A stretch of 6,477 nt of DNA from Chitinophagaceae bacterium (GTDB taxonomy: Bacteria > Bacteroidota > Bacteroidia > Chitinophagales > Chitinophagaceae): the NCBI GenBank assembly GCA_017989935.1, contig JAGNOY010000073.1:1-6477 (forward strand), written 5' to 3'. The position numbers and the translations under genes are program-made. The notes below the pieces were generated by a model. It was not told the DNA's origin. It searched no databases and saw only the letters and a list, made by a program, of their open reading frames with translations. This document shows, piece after piece, positions 5,470-6,477 of this stretch. Positions within the stretch are counted from its first letter, which is position 1. Each line of letters starts with the position of its first letter.

Positions 5470-6456
5470 TTAGGATTTATTTCCACTCAAGGTTTTCTTC
5501 ACTTGGATCAATTTTTGCATCATTTGATACCAATAGGGAGCGCCTAAGGTTAGGCAAAAAGTTGTAATGGCAAGTCCAAAAAGTTTAAATAGCAGGTATC
5601 TTGCCCACATACAACCATCTTTTAAACTTTCCTTTTCTATTATATATTGATTAAAATAAATCGGTAATTCAAATTGATTTAATGTATCAAGAATTTGTTG
5701 GTTTTTAGCAAGTATTCTTTTAATTCGTTGATCTTGAGTTTCGGTTGAGTGAAGCACTGCACTATCCTTATTGCCTTGCCTATTGTTTAATTTTACGCTA
5801 TCTAGTTTGAATGTTTCCTCTTGCAGCCTTTCAGCAAATCCAACCATCATTTCTCTCTTTTCTTTATTTTTCCAAAAAAATTCAGTTAAGGTAATGGTAT
5901 CTATATTCATGCTAAGACAAATAATTGCACTTAGGATACAAATAATTACTTTACTTCTTAGTTTGTATACCTCAGTAACTGTTTTCATATAATCGTCAAA
6001 CCATTTCATGATGTTTTCCTTGATGCCAGCCATGGTTTGTTTACCAGTGTCTAATTCTGCAATGAGTGTGAGTAGTTTTTGTTTTAAAAAGGGATTCTTT
6101 ATGTCACCTACATGTTGTTTGAAATGAGAAATATCCTCGGTTACATCACCTCGATTGATATGCTCAAACAATGCATTTGCAAAGCTTTCAGAAGAAATAT
6201 GAGCAGGTAGGTATTGGCTACGATTTAATTTTTTAAAAATGCGAAGTTTATAAATATGTGCAGATTCATATATCGAATCAATGATAACAGCACTCTTTTT
6301 ATTCTCGTTGAGTAATAGCTTCAATGAATTTTTTAATACTTTTCCTCGACTACTGAATACTAGGGCAATAATTTCATAGATAAAAGATACAAGTGTGCTC
6401 ATCAAGAAGAAAATTACCACAAGTGAAATAGCTACTTCGATTATAATAGGGAACAT
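5470..6456 (-). CDS. Predicted three-helix membrane protein of unknown function
   Basis: This 328-residue protein has hydrophobic segments at about 4-34, 168-187 and 285-305. The soluble stretch 35-165 contains LPAHISSESFANALFEHI (83-100) and KWFDDYMKTVTEVYKLRSK (151-169). A charged, probably helical stretch (195-280) separates the last two membrane segments. LTLGAPYWYQMMQKLIQVKK (302-321) closes the protein. The pattern of a WFDD.M......YK.R stretch, a membrane helix followed by N.DT, and a terminal LGAP.W....KL is one I recognise from a widespread family of uncharacterised bacterial inner-membrane proteins, for which I know no function. ATG 6456 places the first membrane helix right at the N-terminus and has no Shine-Dalgarno sequence before it. 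The gene converges on the PKD gene with 28 bases between stops and no evident hairpin terminator. Its own promoter is probably beyond the window. Confidence 0.75.
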   Translation of the reverse strand: MFPIIIEVAISLVVIFFLMSTLVSFIYEIIALVFSSRGKVLKNSLKLLLNENKKSAVIIDSIYESAHIYKLRIFKKLNRSQYLPAHISSESFANALFEHINRGDVTEDISHFKQHVGDIKNPFLKQKLLTLIAELDTGKQTMAGIKENIMKWFDDYMKTVTEVYKLRSKVIICILSAIICLSMNIDTITLTEFFWKNKEKREMMVGFAERLQEETFKLDSVKLNNRQGNKDSAVLHSTETQDQRIKRILAKNQQILDTLNQFELPIYFNQYIIEKESLKDGCMWARYLLFKLFGLAITTFCLTLGAPYWYQMMQKLIQVKKTLSGNKS

Positions 6457-6477
6457 GGTGAAATGGTTTAAAAATGA

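Noticed and set aside
5771..5992. Rightward 73-codon frame opposite the membrane protein gene.
   Set aside because: Its hydrophobicity mirrors the membrane-helix codons on the other strand, and no promoter or family match is visible.

Overview
The window looks like a chromosomal segment of a member of the Bacteroidota. Three things point there. One secreted protein ends in a type IX secretion sorting domain. Leaders lack Shine-Dalgarno sequences and are A/T-rich, and the best promoter candidate fits the Bacteroidota consensus (TTG, about 18 bases, TAnnTTTG). One gene carries a sequence block that I know mainly from Bacteroidota membrane proteins of the DUF2723 family. The DNA is AT-rich throughout. 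I cannot name the genus; a Chitinophagales- or Saprospirales-like lineage is only a guess.

Layout from left to right. A FadL/OmpP1-type outer-membrane channel gene runs leftward off the window edge (836..1, partial). A 376-base intergenic region follows. It holds one copy of a dispersed structured repeat, a 10-bp palindrome and a convincing promoter. Next is a two-gene rightward operon with a 10-base gap: a fold-III PLP-dependent ornithine/lysine-type decarboxylase (1213..2400) and a small multidrug resistance (SMR) transporter (2411..2734). A 202-base gap contains a small hairpin and a second, oppositely oriented copy of the repeat. Two rightward genes for exported proteins come next. The first is a TPR-like protein with a DUF2723-associated region (2937..4208). 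The second is a three-PKD, cysteine-rich protein with a T9SS sorting domain (4314..5441). A leftward gene for a predicted three-helix membrane protein of unknown function (6456..5470) converges on it.

The only clear functional pairing is the decarboxylase with the SMR transporter. It suggests that a polyamine (putrescine or cadaverine), or something made alongside it, is exported, although the transporter substrate cannot be read from sequence. The other genes look like independent envelope or surface functions.

The most unusual non-coding signal is the pair of related intergenic elements at 996..1110 and 2811..2875. Each has two similar arms of about 20 bases around a hairpin, and both arms match between copies in the same order. 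No CRISPR array, tRNA, rRNA, transposase or phage gene was seen.
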